Assembly (NCBI GenBank): GCA_040905145.1 | Contig: JBBDSC010000007.1 | Span: forward strand, 1 to 64,000 | Direction: 5' to 3' | DNA from: DATGMS01 sp040905145 | GTDB taxonomy: Bacteria > Bacteroidota > Bacteroidia > Cytophagales > Cyclobacteriaceae | Length of the DNA: 64,000 bases | In this document: piece by piece, positions 8,842-18,172 of the stretch | How positions within the stretch are numbered: position 1 is the first letter of the stretch | How the letters are laid out: each line of letters opens with the position of its first letter | Translations under genes and position numbers: made by a program | Notes under the pieces: model-generated | Database searches by the model: none | Told to the model about the DNA's origin: nothing | Seen by the model: the letters and a program-made list of their open reading frames with translations, nothing else

Positions 8842-10254
8842 TTAGTTTGTAGAATAGACTTTTGCTATTTCTTTTAATTTTTTATCGATCATGTTCCGGT
8901 CCATCCATTGCCCCCTTGCCATAACCCCTATTGGATTTTTAAGGTTTTCTATATTATCGAGCGGATTTCTTTCCAGTAAAATGAGGTCCGCATCCAGTCC
9001 GGCTTTGATTTCCCCAAATGAGCCTTCAAAAAACCTGGCAGGATTAATAGTCCCAATTTGAATGGCTTCAAGCGGGCTTAATCCAGCATTGATCATTCCT
9101 TTCAGTTCATGATGAATGGAAAAACCCGGCACATTAAAGACCTGTGGGGCATCTGATCCCAACAACAGGCCCTGTCCCTCGTCATGCAGGGCTTTGATCA
9201 ATTGGGAACGGATTTCATTGAATTTTACCCAGGTAGCGGAATCATAATTGGGATCGGAAATTAGGTTTTTCTTACTTTGAATCCAATTGTCCAAGGTTTC
9301 GGGGGAGATATAGCTCATTTCTGTTTCCTGTGCAAGAATCTCAGGATCGGTTGGGGAAAACCAACGGTCAAATAAACTTTGTGTGGGCACCACCCACACC
9401 TGGTTGGCTTTGCTCATTTCCACCAGTTCAGGAATATTGGAAGTATCGGCCAAGTTGGTGAAATTATATCCAAAAAAACCATTTTCGGTAGGATTGACAT
9501 TTTCTTCTTCCGGAACCAAGCCTTCCAAATAACTGTCCACATGGTCAATGGTGGCATATTTGCTCTCCAGGGCATGGCGCACACCGACCATTGTGGAGAC
9601 ATGGCCGGCAAAAGGTATCCCTACTTCATTGGCCGTTTTGACCACCTCATCAAAAACATGTAAACGGAGGCCTGGATGAATCTTGAGAAAATCATAGCCT
9701 TCCTGGGCATAGGCAGTGACTTGGCTTCTGGCATCCTCGGGATTAGTAACCGTATTTCCATTTATAGAAGGACTGGAAGTATAAATCCTGGGGCTTAAAA
9801 TCTCCTGGTTGGCCGCTTTTTCCCTTAACTCCAGATGTGCAGGATGTCCCAACATGCCCCGGATGGTGGTTACTCCATTGGAAAGATAAAGAAAAAGCGT
9901 TTCAGCTATTTTTGGATCATCCCATGGCAGAGAGGGGATATGGGCATGCATCTCTGCCAGTCCGGGAATTAAATATTTGTCCGTACCATCGATAAGGGTT
10001 CCGTTACCTTTATCGATAGCGGTCTCCAGGTCCAAAATTTCCTGTATTTGGGTTGAATCTATCACCACATGTCCCTGATGGATATTCCCATTATTCACAT
10101 CAATTATATTTACATTGGTGATCACAAAGGCACTGTTACTGATTTTTTCTCTGGAATTTGTGGGCTGGCAGGAAAAAAGCGGCAGTAGAGCCAATCCAAA
10201 AAGCAAGTTAATGAATGAAAGAAAATGTCTCATAAAGTGCAATACGGTTGACAA
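8842..10254 (-). CDS. Exported amidohydrolase of the imidazolonepropionase-like family
   Basis: 470 residues. The N-terminus is a signal peptide ending LLPLFSC, so it is a probable lipoprotein (Cys29). The ATG at 10233 (MRHFLSF) is an alternative start and leaves a more normal signal length. The metal-dependent hydrolase barrel is marked by EMHAHIP (His103, His105), GHVSTM, DHVDSYLEG and GSDAPQVF, and ends with the strand cap typical of amidohydrolases (DADLILLERNPLD). The substrate is unknown; relatives act on cyclic amides or X-Pro dipeptides. Confidence 0.85.
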   Translation of the reverse strand: MSTVLHFMRHFLSFINLLFGLALLPLFSCQPTNSREKISNSAFVITNVNIIDVNNGNIHQGHVVIDSTQIQEILDLETAIDKGNGTLIDGTDKYLIPGLAEMHAHIPSLPWDDPKIAETLFLYLSNGVTTIRGMLGHPAHLELREKAANQEILSPRIYTSSPSINGNTVTNPEDARSQVTAYAQEGYDFLKIHPGLRLHVFDEVVKTANEVGIPFAGHVSTMVGVRHALESKYATIDHVDSYLEGLVPEEENVNPTENGFFGYNFTNLADTSNIPELVEMSKANQVWVVPTQSLFDRWFSPTDPEILAQETEMSYISPETLDNWIQSKKNLISDPNYDSATWVKFNEIRSQLIKALHDEGQGLLLGSDAPQVFNVPGFSIHHELKGMINAGLSPLEAIQIGTINPARFFEGSFGEIKAGLDADLILLERNPLDNIENLKNPIGVMARGQWMDRNMIDKKLKEIAKVYSTN

Positions 10255-10443
10255 ATGGTTGATGTGAATTCAAGTTACAGAATTTTAGATTTAAAACCCG
10301 AAAATCATTATATATTTATTTATTTTTTATAATTAATCCTTAATACCGTTTGATATCAGCTAAAAAAGACCAGATTGTGAATTGAATTGTATGTTTTTGC
10401 TAACTATCCTAAACAAAATCCCAAATCATTACCTCTTTCCCCA

Positions 10444-11427
10444 TTAGGCTAATGTTACCAAAACGATTTTCCCAATATGAGCGGAGCTTTCCATCAATTG
10501 ATGGGCTTTTCCGGCTTCTGCCAAAGGAAAGGATTCAAAGATAACCGGTTTTATCTTGGAGGGGATAAGTGGCCAGATATGTTTAAATAGATTTTGAGCG
10601 ATTTTTTCCTTGTATTCCACCGATTGTGGGCGCAAGGTAGAACCGGTGACCACCAGCTGTTTTGACATCACTTGGAGCAGATTGATGGTAGCCATTTTGC
10701 CTTTCATGGCATTGATCATGACCAACCTGCCTTTTGGTTTTAGGATTTCAATATTTCTGGCCGCATAATCCCCTCCGATCATGTCCAGAATAAGGTCCAC
10801 ACCTTCTCCTTGAGTCAATTCATTAATCTTTGAAGCAAAATTCTCCTCTTTATAATGAATGGCCTTGTCAGCGCCCAATCCCTCACAAGCCTGGCATTTT
10901 GAGGTTGTGCCGGCGGTAACATATATTTTTCCTCCCAAAGCTTTTACCATCTGTATGGCTGCCACGCCTATGCCACTGCTTCCCCCATGAACGAGCACGG
11001 TTTCACCTGCTTTGAAATGACCGAGGTCAAAAATATTGTTCCATACTGTAAAAAAAGTCTCAGGAAGGGAAGCAGCCTCTTCAAAGCTTAATCCTTCCGG
11101 TACAGGTAAACATTGAGGGGCAGGAGCGGTAATATATTCGGCATACCCCCCTCCGGAAACTAAAGCGCAGACTGTATCGCCTACCATTAAATGGCTTACC
11201 TGTTCCCCCGTTTTTTCTATGACCCCTGCTACTTCCAGTCCAGGAATGTCCGCCGGAGCATCCTCGGGAGCCGGATAGCGGCCCATTCTTTGCAAAACAT
11301 CGGGCCGATTGATCCCTGCGGCCCTTATTTTGATTAGCACTTCACCGGGTCTGGGTTGCGGCTTTTTCCTCTCTGCGATTTGAAGTACTTCAGGTCCACC
11401 GGCTTGGGTGATATGTATAACTTTCAT
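10444..11427 (-). CDS. NAD(P)H quinone oxidoreductase, PIG3-like zinc-independent MDR family
   Basis: 327 residues. The N-terminal GroES-like domain contains GINRPDVLQRMGRYPAP, diagnostic of the PIG3 subgroup, and the Rossmann domain has VLVHGGSSGIGVAAIQ. No zinc-binding cysteines are present. These enzymes reduce quinones with NADPH in the cytoplasm. It is transcribed alone. The 189 bases between it and the amidohydrolase gene (10255-10443) are AT-rich without a recognisable element. Confidence 0.88.
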   Translation of the reverse strand: MKVIHITQAGGPEVLQIAERKKPQPRPGEVLIKIRAAGINRPDVLQRMGRYPAPEDAPADIPGLEVAGVIEKTGEQVSHLMVGDTVCALVSGGGYAEYITAPAPQCLPVPEGLSFEEAASLPETFFTVWNNIFDLGHFKAGETVLVHGGSSGIGVAAIQMVKALGGKIYVTAGTTSKCQACEGLGADKAIHYKEENFASKINELTQGEGVDLILDMIGGDYAARNIEILKPKGRLVMINAMKGKMATINLLQVMSKQLVVTGSTLRPQSVEYKEKIAQNLFKHIWPLIPSKIKPVIFESFPLAEAGKAHQLMESSAHIGKIVLVTLA

Positions 11428-11562
11428 GTCTCATGGATAATCAGGTAAACTAATATCTGGAATCATTTTAATCCTTGAATTTATTAAATACATTTAACTA
11501 ACAAAAATGGATATCAGCAAGGTGTCCGGAAGGTATATCATTAATCACAAAAATTTAAACCC

Positions 11563-12000
11563 ATGAATAGAAAAGCAACAGCCGTTTGGAAAGGTACAGG
11601 AAAAGAGGGGGAAGGAAAACTTTCTTCCGCCAATAAGTTTTTTGACAATACACCTTATAGTGCCAAATCCCGTTTTGAAAATGAAGATGGAAAAGCAGGA
11701 ACCAATCCTGAAGAATTAATCGCTGCTGCACATGCAGGGTGTTTTAATATGGCTTTAAGTTTTCAAATAGCAGAAAAAGGTTTTACAGCGGATGAGTTAA
11801 ATACCGTCGCTACCGTTTCCCTGGAAAAAGGAGGGGAAGGATTTGCCATTACGGGTATTAAATTGGATTTAACAGGAAAAGTATCCGGAATGGAGCAACA
11901 GGAATTTGAGGAACTGGCGCAATTGGCCAAAAACAACTGTCCCGTAAGTAAGGCATTGAGTGCAGTACCTATTTCCATGAACGTGAAATTTTCATCGTAA
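11563..12000 (+). CDS. OsmC family peroxiredoxin
   Basis: 145 residues. OsmC proteins reduce organic hydroperoxides with two cysteines. Cys60 lies in AAHAGCFNMALS and Cys126 in NNCPVSKAL, spaced as in the family. The upstream Glu in NPEELIAA is also conserved. It is divergent from the quinone reductase, with a 135-base spacer that could hold both promoters. A hairpin terminator follows the stop. Confidence 0.93.
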   Translation: MNRKATAVWKGTGKEGEGKLSSANKFFDNTPYSAKSRFENEDGKAGTNPEELIAAAHAGCFNMALSFQIAEKGFTADELNTVATVSLEKGGEGFAITGIKLDLTGKVSGMEQQEFEELAQLAKNNCPVSKALSAVPISMNVKFSS

Positions 12001-12014
12001 TCTAATTAATTCCC

Positions 12015-12065
12015 AATGGGCTGTCACAGAAGGGCGGATTCCTTGTGTGATGGCCATTTTTATTA
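12015..12065 (+). terminator. Rho-independent-type terminator after osmC
   Basis: CTGTCACA at 12021-12028 pairs with TGTGATGG at 12046-12053 (two wobble pairs). An outer AATGG/CCATT extension (12015-12019 with 12054-12058) lengthens the stem, with one bulged G. The loop is 17 bases and the stem runs directly into ATTTTTATTAT. Stem plus T-rich tail fits an intrinsic terminator for the upstream gene. Confidence 0.6.
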
Positions 12066-12356
12066 TAGATAGAAGGGAGTTGTGGCTTGGATTTTTTGCA
12101 AAAGTGACCAGCAAAACAGGGGTTCTTTTTCTCCATTTTTTAATATCTCTGTTTCAAGCTTTAGCAGAAAAACTTTTTATAATGGGATTAATAAGCGAAA
12201 GATTTTCATAAAAATTTTATAATAAATAATGTGCTAAATGATTAGATCTTAAAAATAATCAGGATGTTTTCCAATTTTTATTTAATGTTTTGCATCTTTT
12301 ATAATAATAATAATTTTTCAACAACCATTCCTTGAGTTTTTTAAAATTAGCCATTG

Positions 12357-12387
12357 ATTGTAGGGTAGGTGAATAATAATATATTTG
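12357..12387 (+). promoter_or_regulatory. Bacteroidota sigma-A-type promoter of hppA
   Basis: ATTG at 12357-12360, then exactly 19 bases, then TATATTTG at 12380-12387. This is the TTG-N19-TAnnTTTG arrangement known for Bacteroidota primary sigma promoters. The predicted transcript starts near 12393-12396, giving a leader of about 28 bases before the ATG at 12422. It also argues against the in-frame TTG at 12392 as start codon. The rest of 12066-12356 is AT-rich with no other element I can name. Confidence 0.6.
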
Positions 12388-12421
12388 TCAGTTGAATTAT
12401 TTTAGTAAACATTTTACCTAT

Positions 12422-14647
12422 ATGGAACAATCATTTATTTATTTAATCCCATTACTTGGGATCGTGGGCCTTATCGTAATGGCCATAAAATCAGCCTGGG
12501 TCACTAAACAACAAGCAGGGGATAAGAACATGGTAGAATTGGCTGGTTATATTGCCAATGGAGCCATGTCATTTTTAAAAGCGGAGTGGAAAGTGATGGG
12601 TTACTTTGTAGTTATTGCTGCGCTTATTTTAGCATGGTCGGGGACTTTGGTAGATAATTCCAGCCCGGTCATTGCCATCTCCTTTCTTATAGGGGCTTTT
12701 TTATCTGCTTTTGCAGGTTATATGGGAATGAAAATCGCTACCAAAGCCAATGTGAGAACTACAGAAGCGGCCAAGACCAGTTTAAAGAAAGCACTTAATG
12801 TCTCTTTTACCGGTGGTAGCGTGATGGGTTTGGGAGTTGCTGGATTAGCGGTATTGGGAATGGGCTCTTTATTTATAGTCTTTTATAATATTTTTGTTTT
12901 ATCAACCGGCGGTGATGTGAATGGACATGCCATGGAAACGGCCTTGGAAGTGCTTGCTGGATTTTCGTTGGGGGCAGAATCCATTGCTTTATTTGCGAGA
13001 GTAGGCGGGGGTATTTATACCAAAGCTGCGGATGTAGGTGCTGATTTGGTTGGAAAAGTGGAAGCGGGCATTCCAGAAGATGATGTCCGTAACCCTGCTA
13101 CCATTGCTGACAATGTGGGGGATAATGTGGGGGATGTAGCAGGTATGGGAGCAGATCTTTTTGGTAGTTATGTAGCAACGATTTTGGCTTCCATGGTACT
13201 TGGAAGAGAGATCATTTCCAATGATAATTTCGGAGGCATCGCCCCTATTTTATTGCCTTTGGCTATCGCTGGATTGGGCTTGGTATTTTCAATTGTGGGG
13301 ACTTTCTTTGTCAGGATCAATCAGGAAAGCGATAGTGTACAGGCAGCCTTGAACAAGGGCAACTGGATTTCAATTATTTTGACGGTGGCGGCTTCTTATT
13401 TTTTGATTGATTATTTGTTGCCAGAGGGGGATTTGATCATGATAAGGGATGGTTCTGCTTCATTTACTAAAATGGGTGTATTTGGAGCTGTATTTATTGG
13501 TTTGATCGTAGGAGCCTTGATGAGTATCATTACGGAATATTACACTGCGATGGGTAAGCGTCCGGTAAATTCGATCATCAAACAATCCTCTACAGGCCAT
13601 GCCACGAATATCATTGGGGGCTTGGCTGTAGGTATGGAATCCACTGTTTTACCGATTTTGGTACTTGCGGGTGGTATTTTCACCTCTTATATGGCTGCAG
13701 GATTATATGGTGTGGCCATTGCTGCTGCGGGTATGATGGCCACCACGGCCATGCAATTGGCCATTGATGCGTTTGGTCCTATTGCGGACAATGCGGGGGG
13801 TATTGCTGAAATGTCAGGATTGCCTAAAGAGGTAAGGGAAAGAACGGATGTGTTGGATGCGGTAGGGAATACCACTGCTGCTGCTGGTAAGGGTTTCGCC
13901 ATTGCCTCGGCTGCTTTGACAGCTTTGGCTTTGTTTGCCGCTTATGTGGGGATTTCAGGGATATCTTCCATTGATATTTATAAAGCCGATGTATTGGCCG
14001 GTCTCTTTGTCGGCGCCATGATCCCCTTTATATTCTCCTCGCTGGCCATAGCCGCAGTAGGGAGGGCCGCAATGGATATGGTGAATGAAGTAAGGAGACA
14101 GTTCAGGGACATTCCAGGCATTATGGAATACAAAGCCAAACCTGACTATGAAAAGTGCGTGGAGATCTCCACGAAAGCGTCTATCCGGGAAATGATTGCC
14201 CCGGGAGCTATAGCTTTGTTATCACCTATTTTGATGGGCTTTCTTTTCGGTCATGAGGTGTTGGGAGGTATGTTGGCCGGTGTTACTGTTTCCGGTGTTT
14301 TAATGGGTATTTTCCAAAACAATGCCGGAGGGGCCTGGGACAATGCCAAGAAATCTTTCGAAAAAGGAGTGATGATCGACGGGGTCATGCAGTACAAAGG
14401 TTCCGAGGCACATAAAGCTTCAGTAACTGGTGATACGGTAGGGGATCCTTTTAAAGATACTTCTGGGCCTTCAATGAACATACTCATTAAATTGACTTCC
14501 ATTGTATCGATCATTATAGCACCCCACATTCCATTGGATCCGCCTCTGGGGCTAACACAACGTGATGTAGAGGAGAAGGTGATTCAGGTGGGAAAAGAAA
14601 TCACCAAAGAAGTGGAATCATTGACTTTGAGTGAATCAATGGAATAA
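12422..14647 (+). CDS. hppA: Membrane-bound cation-pumping pyrophosphatase, K+-dependent type
   Basis: 741 residues, about 16 transmembrane helices. It couples pyrophosphate hydrolysis to H+ or Na+ export. The pyrophosphate site is DVGADLVGKVE (204-214) followed by DDVRNPATIADNVGDNVGD. The segment GNTTAAAGKG has Ala486 where K+-independent enzymes have Lys, so it should need K+. Whether it moves H+ or Na+ cannot be settled here. The start at 12422 (MEQSFIYLIPLLG) is chosen because an in-frame TTG upstream would sit at the predicted transcription start. crcB follows after 99 bases. Confidence 0.95.
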   Translation: MEQSFIYLIPLLGIVGLIVMAIKSAWVTKQQAGDKNMVELAGYIANGAMSFLKAEWKVMGYFVVIAALILAWSGTLVDNSSPVIAISFLIGAFLSAFAGYMGMKIATKANVRTTEAAKTSLKKALNVSFTGGSVMGLGVAGLAVLGMGSLFIVFYNIFVLSTGGDVNGHAMETALEVLAGFSLGAESIALFARVGGGIYTKAADVGADLVGKVEAGIPEDDVRNPATIADNVGDNVGDVAGMGADLFGSYVATILASMVLGREIISNDNFGGIAPILLPLAIAGLGLVFSIVGTFFVRINQESDSVQAALNKGNWISIILTVAASYFLIDYLLPEGDLIMIRDGSASFTKMGVFGAVFIGLIVGALMSIITEYYTAMGKRPVNSIIKQSSTGHATNIIGGLAVGMESTVLPILVLAGGIFTSYMAAGLYGVAIAAAGMMATTAMQLAIDAFGPIADNAGGIAEMSGLPKEVRERTDVLDAVGNTTAAAGKGFAIASAALTALALFAAYVGISGISSIDIYKADVLAGLFVGAMIPFIFSSLAIAAVGRAAMDMVNEVRRQFRDIPGIMEYKAKPDYEKCVEISTKASIREMIAPGAIALLSPILMGFLFGHEVLGGMLAGVTVSGVLMGIFQNNAGGAWDNAKKSFEKGVMIDGVMQYKGSEAHKASVTGDTVGDPFKDTSGPSMNILIKLTSIVSIIIAPHIPLDPPLGLTQRDVEEKVIQVGKEITKEVESLTLSESME

Positions 14648-14746
14648 GATGTTCAGTCTTTAAAATCATAGCATCCAACCTTGCAAATTAGCCTCAAACC
14701 ATGCTATATTGAGATGGATTAAGTGGGCATAATGAAATAAACCTTA

Positions 14747-15118
14747 ATGATCAAAACAATAATCTTGGTGGGGCTTGGTGGAGGTCTTGGAAGCATTTTT
14801 CGCTATCTGACCGCTGTTTTCGTAAATAAACATTTCTCCTTTATTTATCCCTTGGCTACTTTTATGGTCAATTTTATCGGCTGTTTCCTTATAGGGCTTT
14901 TACTGGGACTGTTTGAACGGCAATATTGGACGACCCCTGATCTAAAATTTCTTTTGGTGGTTGGGTTTTGCGGAGGGTATACGACTTTTTCTACTTTTGC
15001 CTTTGAAAACTTAAGTTTGTTTCAGTCCAACCATACCCTGGTCGCTTTTGCTTACATTGCCCTGAGTGTGCTGACAGGTTTGTTTGCCACTTGGCTGGGG
15101 CTCTATGTGGTTAAATAG
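14747..15118 (+). CDS. crcB: Fluoride channel Fluc/CrcB
   Basis: 123 residues with four transmembrane helices, forming a dual-topology dimer that exports fluoride. Motifs are GGGLGSIFRY at the N-terminus, the pore Asn in MVNFIGCFLIG, and GFCGGYTTFSTFAFE with the phenylalanine box and sodium-binding loop. I looked for a fluoride riboswitch in the 99-base upstream gap and did not find one. It may be co-transcribed with hppA. Confidence 0.93.
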   Translation: MIKTIILVGLGGGLGSIFRYLTAVFVNKHFSFIYPLATFMVNFIGCFLIGLLLGLFERQYWTTPDLKFLLVVGFCGGYTTFSTFAFENLSLFQSNHTLVAFAYIALSVLTGLFATWLGLYVVK

Positions 15119-15196
15119 TTATAGGGCTCAGGCAATGTTTTTGCCAGGGCTCCTTTAGATAAAAAAAATCATTATTTTTACCTAAATCAATAGCTC

Positions 15197-16159
15197 ATGC
15201 CAAAGATAACAGACAATCCCCCACCTTATGTTGAGGAAGAGATCGTTGACCTAAATAAATTTATGGACGATTTATTGCCTTCCAAGGAACTGGACAAAAA
15301 CGTATTGATCGGTACCTGGAATATCAGATCCTTTGGTGGGCTGACCGAAAAATGGGAAGCTGAGGAAGATGACTCTCCCAAAAGAGACCTTCAGTCGGTT
15401 TTGTGTCTGGCAGCTATTTTATCACGCTTTGATATCATAGCGGTGCAGGAGGTAAAAGGTGATTTGAAAGCTTTGCGCCACATGTTGAAAATAATGGGCA
15501 GGCATTGGAGTTTTATATTGACGGATGTTAGTGGGGGAGATGTTGGCAATGATGAAAGGCTTGCCTTTTTATTTGACACCAGAAAGGTGAAATTATCAGG
15601 TTTGGCCTGTGAACTGGTTGTTCCGGAGGAACAGAGTTCCGCTATTAAGGAAGATGCTTTTTCAAGGCAATTTGCCAGGACTCCTTATGCTGTTGGTTTT
15701 AATGTAGATGATAAAACTTTTGTCTTGGTGACGCTTCATGTCCTTTACGGGAATCTGAAAGAGGATAGGACAGCAGAACTTAAGGCCATTGCAGAATGGA
15801 TGAGAATATGGGCCTCGCATATGAAGTCTTTTGATCAAAGCCTTATTGTATTGGGGGATTTCAATATTGACAGAAGGGGGGACGACCGGTATAAAGCTTT
15901 CGTGTCCACGGGATTAAAAGTACCAGTAGATCTTCATGAGGTAAAGAGGACCATCTATGATGGAAGTACAAAATATTATACCCAAATCGCTTGGTTTGAG
16001 AATCATAATCACATTCCGCAGCTTTCCATACAATATAAAAATGGAGGAGTTTTTAATTTTGGTCCGCATGTATTGATGCGTAGGAATCTAACGCCTACAC
16101 AGATGTCCTGGAGGATTTCGGATCATTTGCCCTTGTGGGCAGAATTTTCCACCAGATGA
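15197..16159 (+). CDS. Endonuclease/exonuclease/phosphatase-fold protein
   Basis: 320 residues with all catalytic motifs of the fold: GTWNIRSFGG (Asn42), AVQEVKG (Glu85), the HVLYG His181, GDFNID (Asp221, Asn223) and SDHLPLWAEF near the C-terminus. No signal peptide is visible, so it is probably cytoplasmic. The substrate may be DNA, phosphoinositide or another phosphodiester and cannot be assigned. It converges on the response regulator gene at 16179. Confidence 0.88.
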   Translation: MPKITDNPPPYVEEEIVDLNKFMDDLLPSKELDKNVLIGTWNIRSFGGLTEKWEAEEDDSPKRDLQSVLCLAAILSRFDIIAVQEVKGDLKALRHMLKIMGRHWSFILTDVSGGDVGNDERLAFLFDTRKVKLSGLACELVVPEEQSSAIKEDAFSRQFARTPYAVGFNVDDKTFVLVTLHVLYGNLKEDRTAELKAIAEWMRIWASHMKSFDQSLIVLGDFNIDRRGDDRYKAFVSTGLKVPVDLHEVKRTIYDGSTKYYTQIAWFENHNHIPQLSIQYKNGGVFNFGPHVLMRRNLTPTQMSWRISDHLPLWAEFSTR

Positions 16160-16178
16160 TTCTCAATGGGACGAAGGG

Positions 16179-16562
16179 TCAGTATTTTTCGTATTGATAA
16201 TAAATTTCTTCCAGTTTTTCGCTTGTTAAAGGTTTTACAACGAAACCCTTCACGGTGCCATATTCCAAGGCCCTTACTCTGTCATTTTCCCTCACTGAGC
16301 TGGAAACCACATAAAGTCGAGTTTCAGGGAATTGGGAGGAAAATTTTCTTTCATACTCCTCAATAAACCCGAAACCGGACATAATAGGCATATTGATATC
16401 CACAAAAATGATATCAGGTGTTATTTTGGTTTCCTGCAAGTAATCCAAAGTTTGAAGGGCACTGGAGGCGATAAAGAAATTATCGATAATTTTTGACCGG
16501 GTACACATCAGTTCCTGCATGAAATTTAAATCCTCATCATCATCTATAAAAATCACATTCAT
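16179..16562 (-). CDS. Single-domain response regulator
   Basis: 127 residues made only of a receiver domain. The acidic pocket is FIDDDED (Asp7-9), the phospho-acceptor is Asp55 in FVDINMPIMSG, and the switch lysine is in VVKPLT. With no output domain it probably works through protein contacts or as a phosphorelay step. It lies 28 bases downstream of the histidine kinase gene, its likely partner. Confidence 0.92.
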   Translation of the reverse strand: MNVIFIDDDEDLNFMQELMCTRSKIIDNFFIASSALQTLDYLQETKITPDIIFVDINMPIMSGFGFIEEYERKFSSQFPETRLYVVSSSVRENDRVRALEYGTVKGFVVKPLTSEKLEEIYYQYEKY

Positions 16563-16590
16563 CTTTTATTGGGTTTTAATTGTCAATCTA

Positions 16591-17856
16591 TTAAAAATAT
16601 AAGGTGAAGGTACTCCCTTTATCTACCTCACTTTGTACCTCCATTTGGATGCCATGGGCTGTAAGGATTTGTTCAGTATTGATCAATCCCAATCCCATAC
16701 CAAAAGATTTGGTGGTGAAAAAAGGCTGGTAGATTTTTTTCAAATCTTCATCAGAAATTCCATGTCCATTGTCCGAGATCATTAAAGAGGCTTTTTCATC
16801 TTTATAACCGGTTCTTATGTAAATTACCCCCTCATCTTCTGTAAGGGATTCAATGGCGTTAATAATGAGGTTGTTTAAGGCCATAAGCATCTTTTCCTTG
16901 TCCAATTCAAATATAAGTGGTTGATCAGAAAGGTCTAAATTTAAGATTATATTGGAAATCTTCATCTTGTCAGCAGAAATTTTTACCGCCTCATTTACCA
17001 GATCATTCAAATTGAGGTTCTTTTTTTTCATCTCAAACAAAGAAGTGGGACCCAGCAATTTATTGATCAGTCCATTTATCCGAAGCCCATTTTTCTCCAG
17101 GTAATTGAGATAAAAAGTCACTTCTTCATTTTCATTGGGAAGAATGTACCGGAATTGGTTCAAGCCCAGCAATATATTGTTCAAGGGGTTCCTGATTTCA
17201 TGGGCTATGGTCTGACTCATCTTGCCTAACAACAGCATTTCTTTTTTCGTTTGTAGGGCTTCTTTTTCCTGATTCAATTCCGTGATGTTTTGGGCGACTA
17301 CCATGAAAGTCCCACTTTCGTCGTCTATCTGATCAGCATTTAATAATACGGGAAAAGCTTCTCTCTTTTTATTCTTGAAAAAATATTCCCAATGAACAAC
17401 ATGATCTCTTTTGCATATGTCCCTTAAAAATTTTATACCATCTTTTTGTTCGAAACACAACTGGCTCAGATCCATTTGCAAAAATTCTTCATTGGAATAG
17501 CCGAAGTTTTTGATGGCTGCTGGATTGACTTCTATAATTTGGTGGTCACAACCAGCTATGATGATGATATCATGCGATCTTGAAAAAGCTAAACTGTAGA
17601 TATTTTTATTCATAATAGCCGAATAGAATATATTATAATCATAAGGCGATTGGGGCGATATTCGCCAGTTTTGGAATTTCCCTTCAACACTGAGATTCAT
17701 ATTTATAGCCAAAGCAATCTTTCTACCAAAAGACTGATGATTTGAAATCAAGCGGATGTGGATCAATTGGCTTTTCAGCGACAAAATCTCTTCATCTTTT
17801 CCTGTCAGTGACAAAGGCAAGTTTACCACTTTTAACCGGATAGGCTGATGTATCAA
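16591..17856 (-). CDS. PAS-domain sensor histidine kinase
   Basis: 421 residues with no transmembrane segment. A poorly conserved N-terminal region (1-80) is followed by a PAS domain (about 80-195, ending in VVAQNITELNQEKEAL), an HisKA dimerisation domain with His219 in IAHEIRNPLNNILLG, and an HATPase domain (NLIINAIES, ISDNGHGIS, GMGLGL). It should sense a cytoplasmic signal, unknown here, and phosphorylate the adjacent receiver protein. The pair forms a two-gene operon. Confidence 0.92.
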   Translation of the reverse strand: MIHQPIRLKVVNLPLSLTGKDEEILSLKSQLIHIRLISNHQSFGRKIALAINMNLSVEGKFQNWRISPQSPYDYNIFYSAIMNKNIYSLAFSRSHDIIIIAGCDHQIIEVNPAAIKNFGYSNEEFLQMDLSQLCFEQKDGIKFLRDICKRDHVVHWEYFFKNKKREAFPVLLNADQIDDESGTFMVVAQNITELNQEKEALQTKKEMLLLGKMSQTIAHEIRNPLNNILLGLNQFRYILPNENEEVTFYLNYLEKNGLRINGLINKLLGPTSLFEMKKKNLNLNDLVNEAVKISADKMKISNIILNLDLSDQPLIFELDKEKMLMALNNLIINAIESLTEDEGVIYIRTGYKDEKASLMISDNGHGISDEDLKKIYQPFFTTKSFGMGLGLINTEQILTAHGIQMEVQSEVDKGSTFTLYF

Positions 17857-18172
17857 AAATACCCAATATAGGTCAAATATAGGAAAAAATTACTTGTAAT
17901 TTTTTTAGGCCTTGTTGCACAAAAGGTTGCTTGTTTCATTTTTGCCACAATTTGTTTCAAAATAGGAACGTTAAATTTCTATTTTTATTAATAATAGACC
18001 CTATTATAGAGGTCTAAAATGCTATAAAAACTACCTGGATTAAATTTTCGGAGAATAAGGGGACAACCTTCTAAGAAATTTTGGTAAGATGGTAAAAGAT
18101 GGAATGCTTTTAGCCGATATAACAGGCTGGATAGAAATACTGAATAGAAAACGAGATTAAACCTCCATAAAA
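17857..18172. promoter_or_regulatory. Divergent intergenic region with a perfect 10-2-10 palindrome
   Basis: This 316-base spacer separates the kinase operon from the oppositely oriented SDR gene. AAAAAATTAC at 17884-17893 and GTAATTTTTT at 17896-17905 form a perfect inverted repeat with a 2-base centre, about 28 bases upstream of the kinase start. It could be an operator. No promoter fully matching the TTG/TAnnTTTG pattern was found. Confidence 0.4.

Noticed and set aside
14648..14746. Possible fluoride riboswitch upstream of crcB
   Set aside because: The conserved GGNGATGG start, pseudoknot segments and terminator of the crcB motif are absent; only a weak ATAGCAT/ATGCTAT pair is present.
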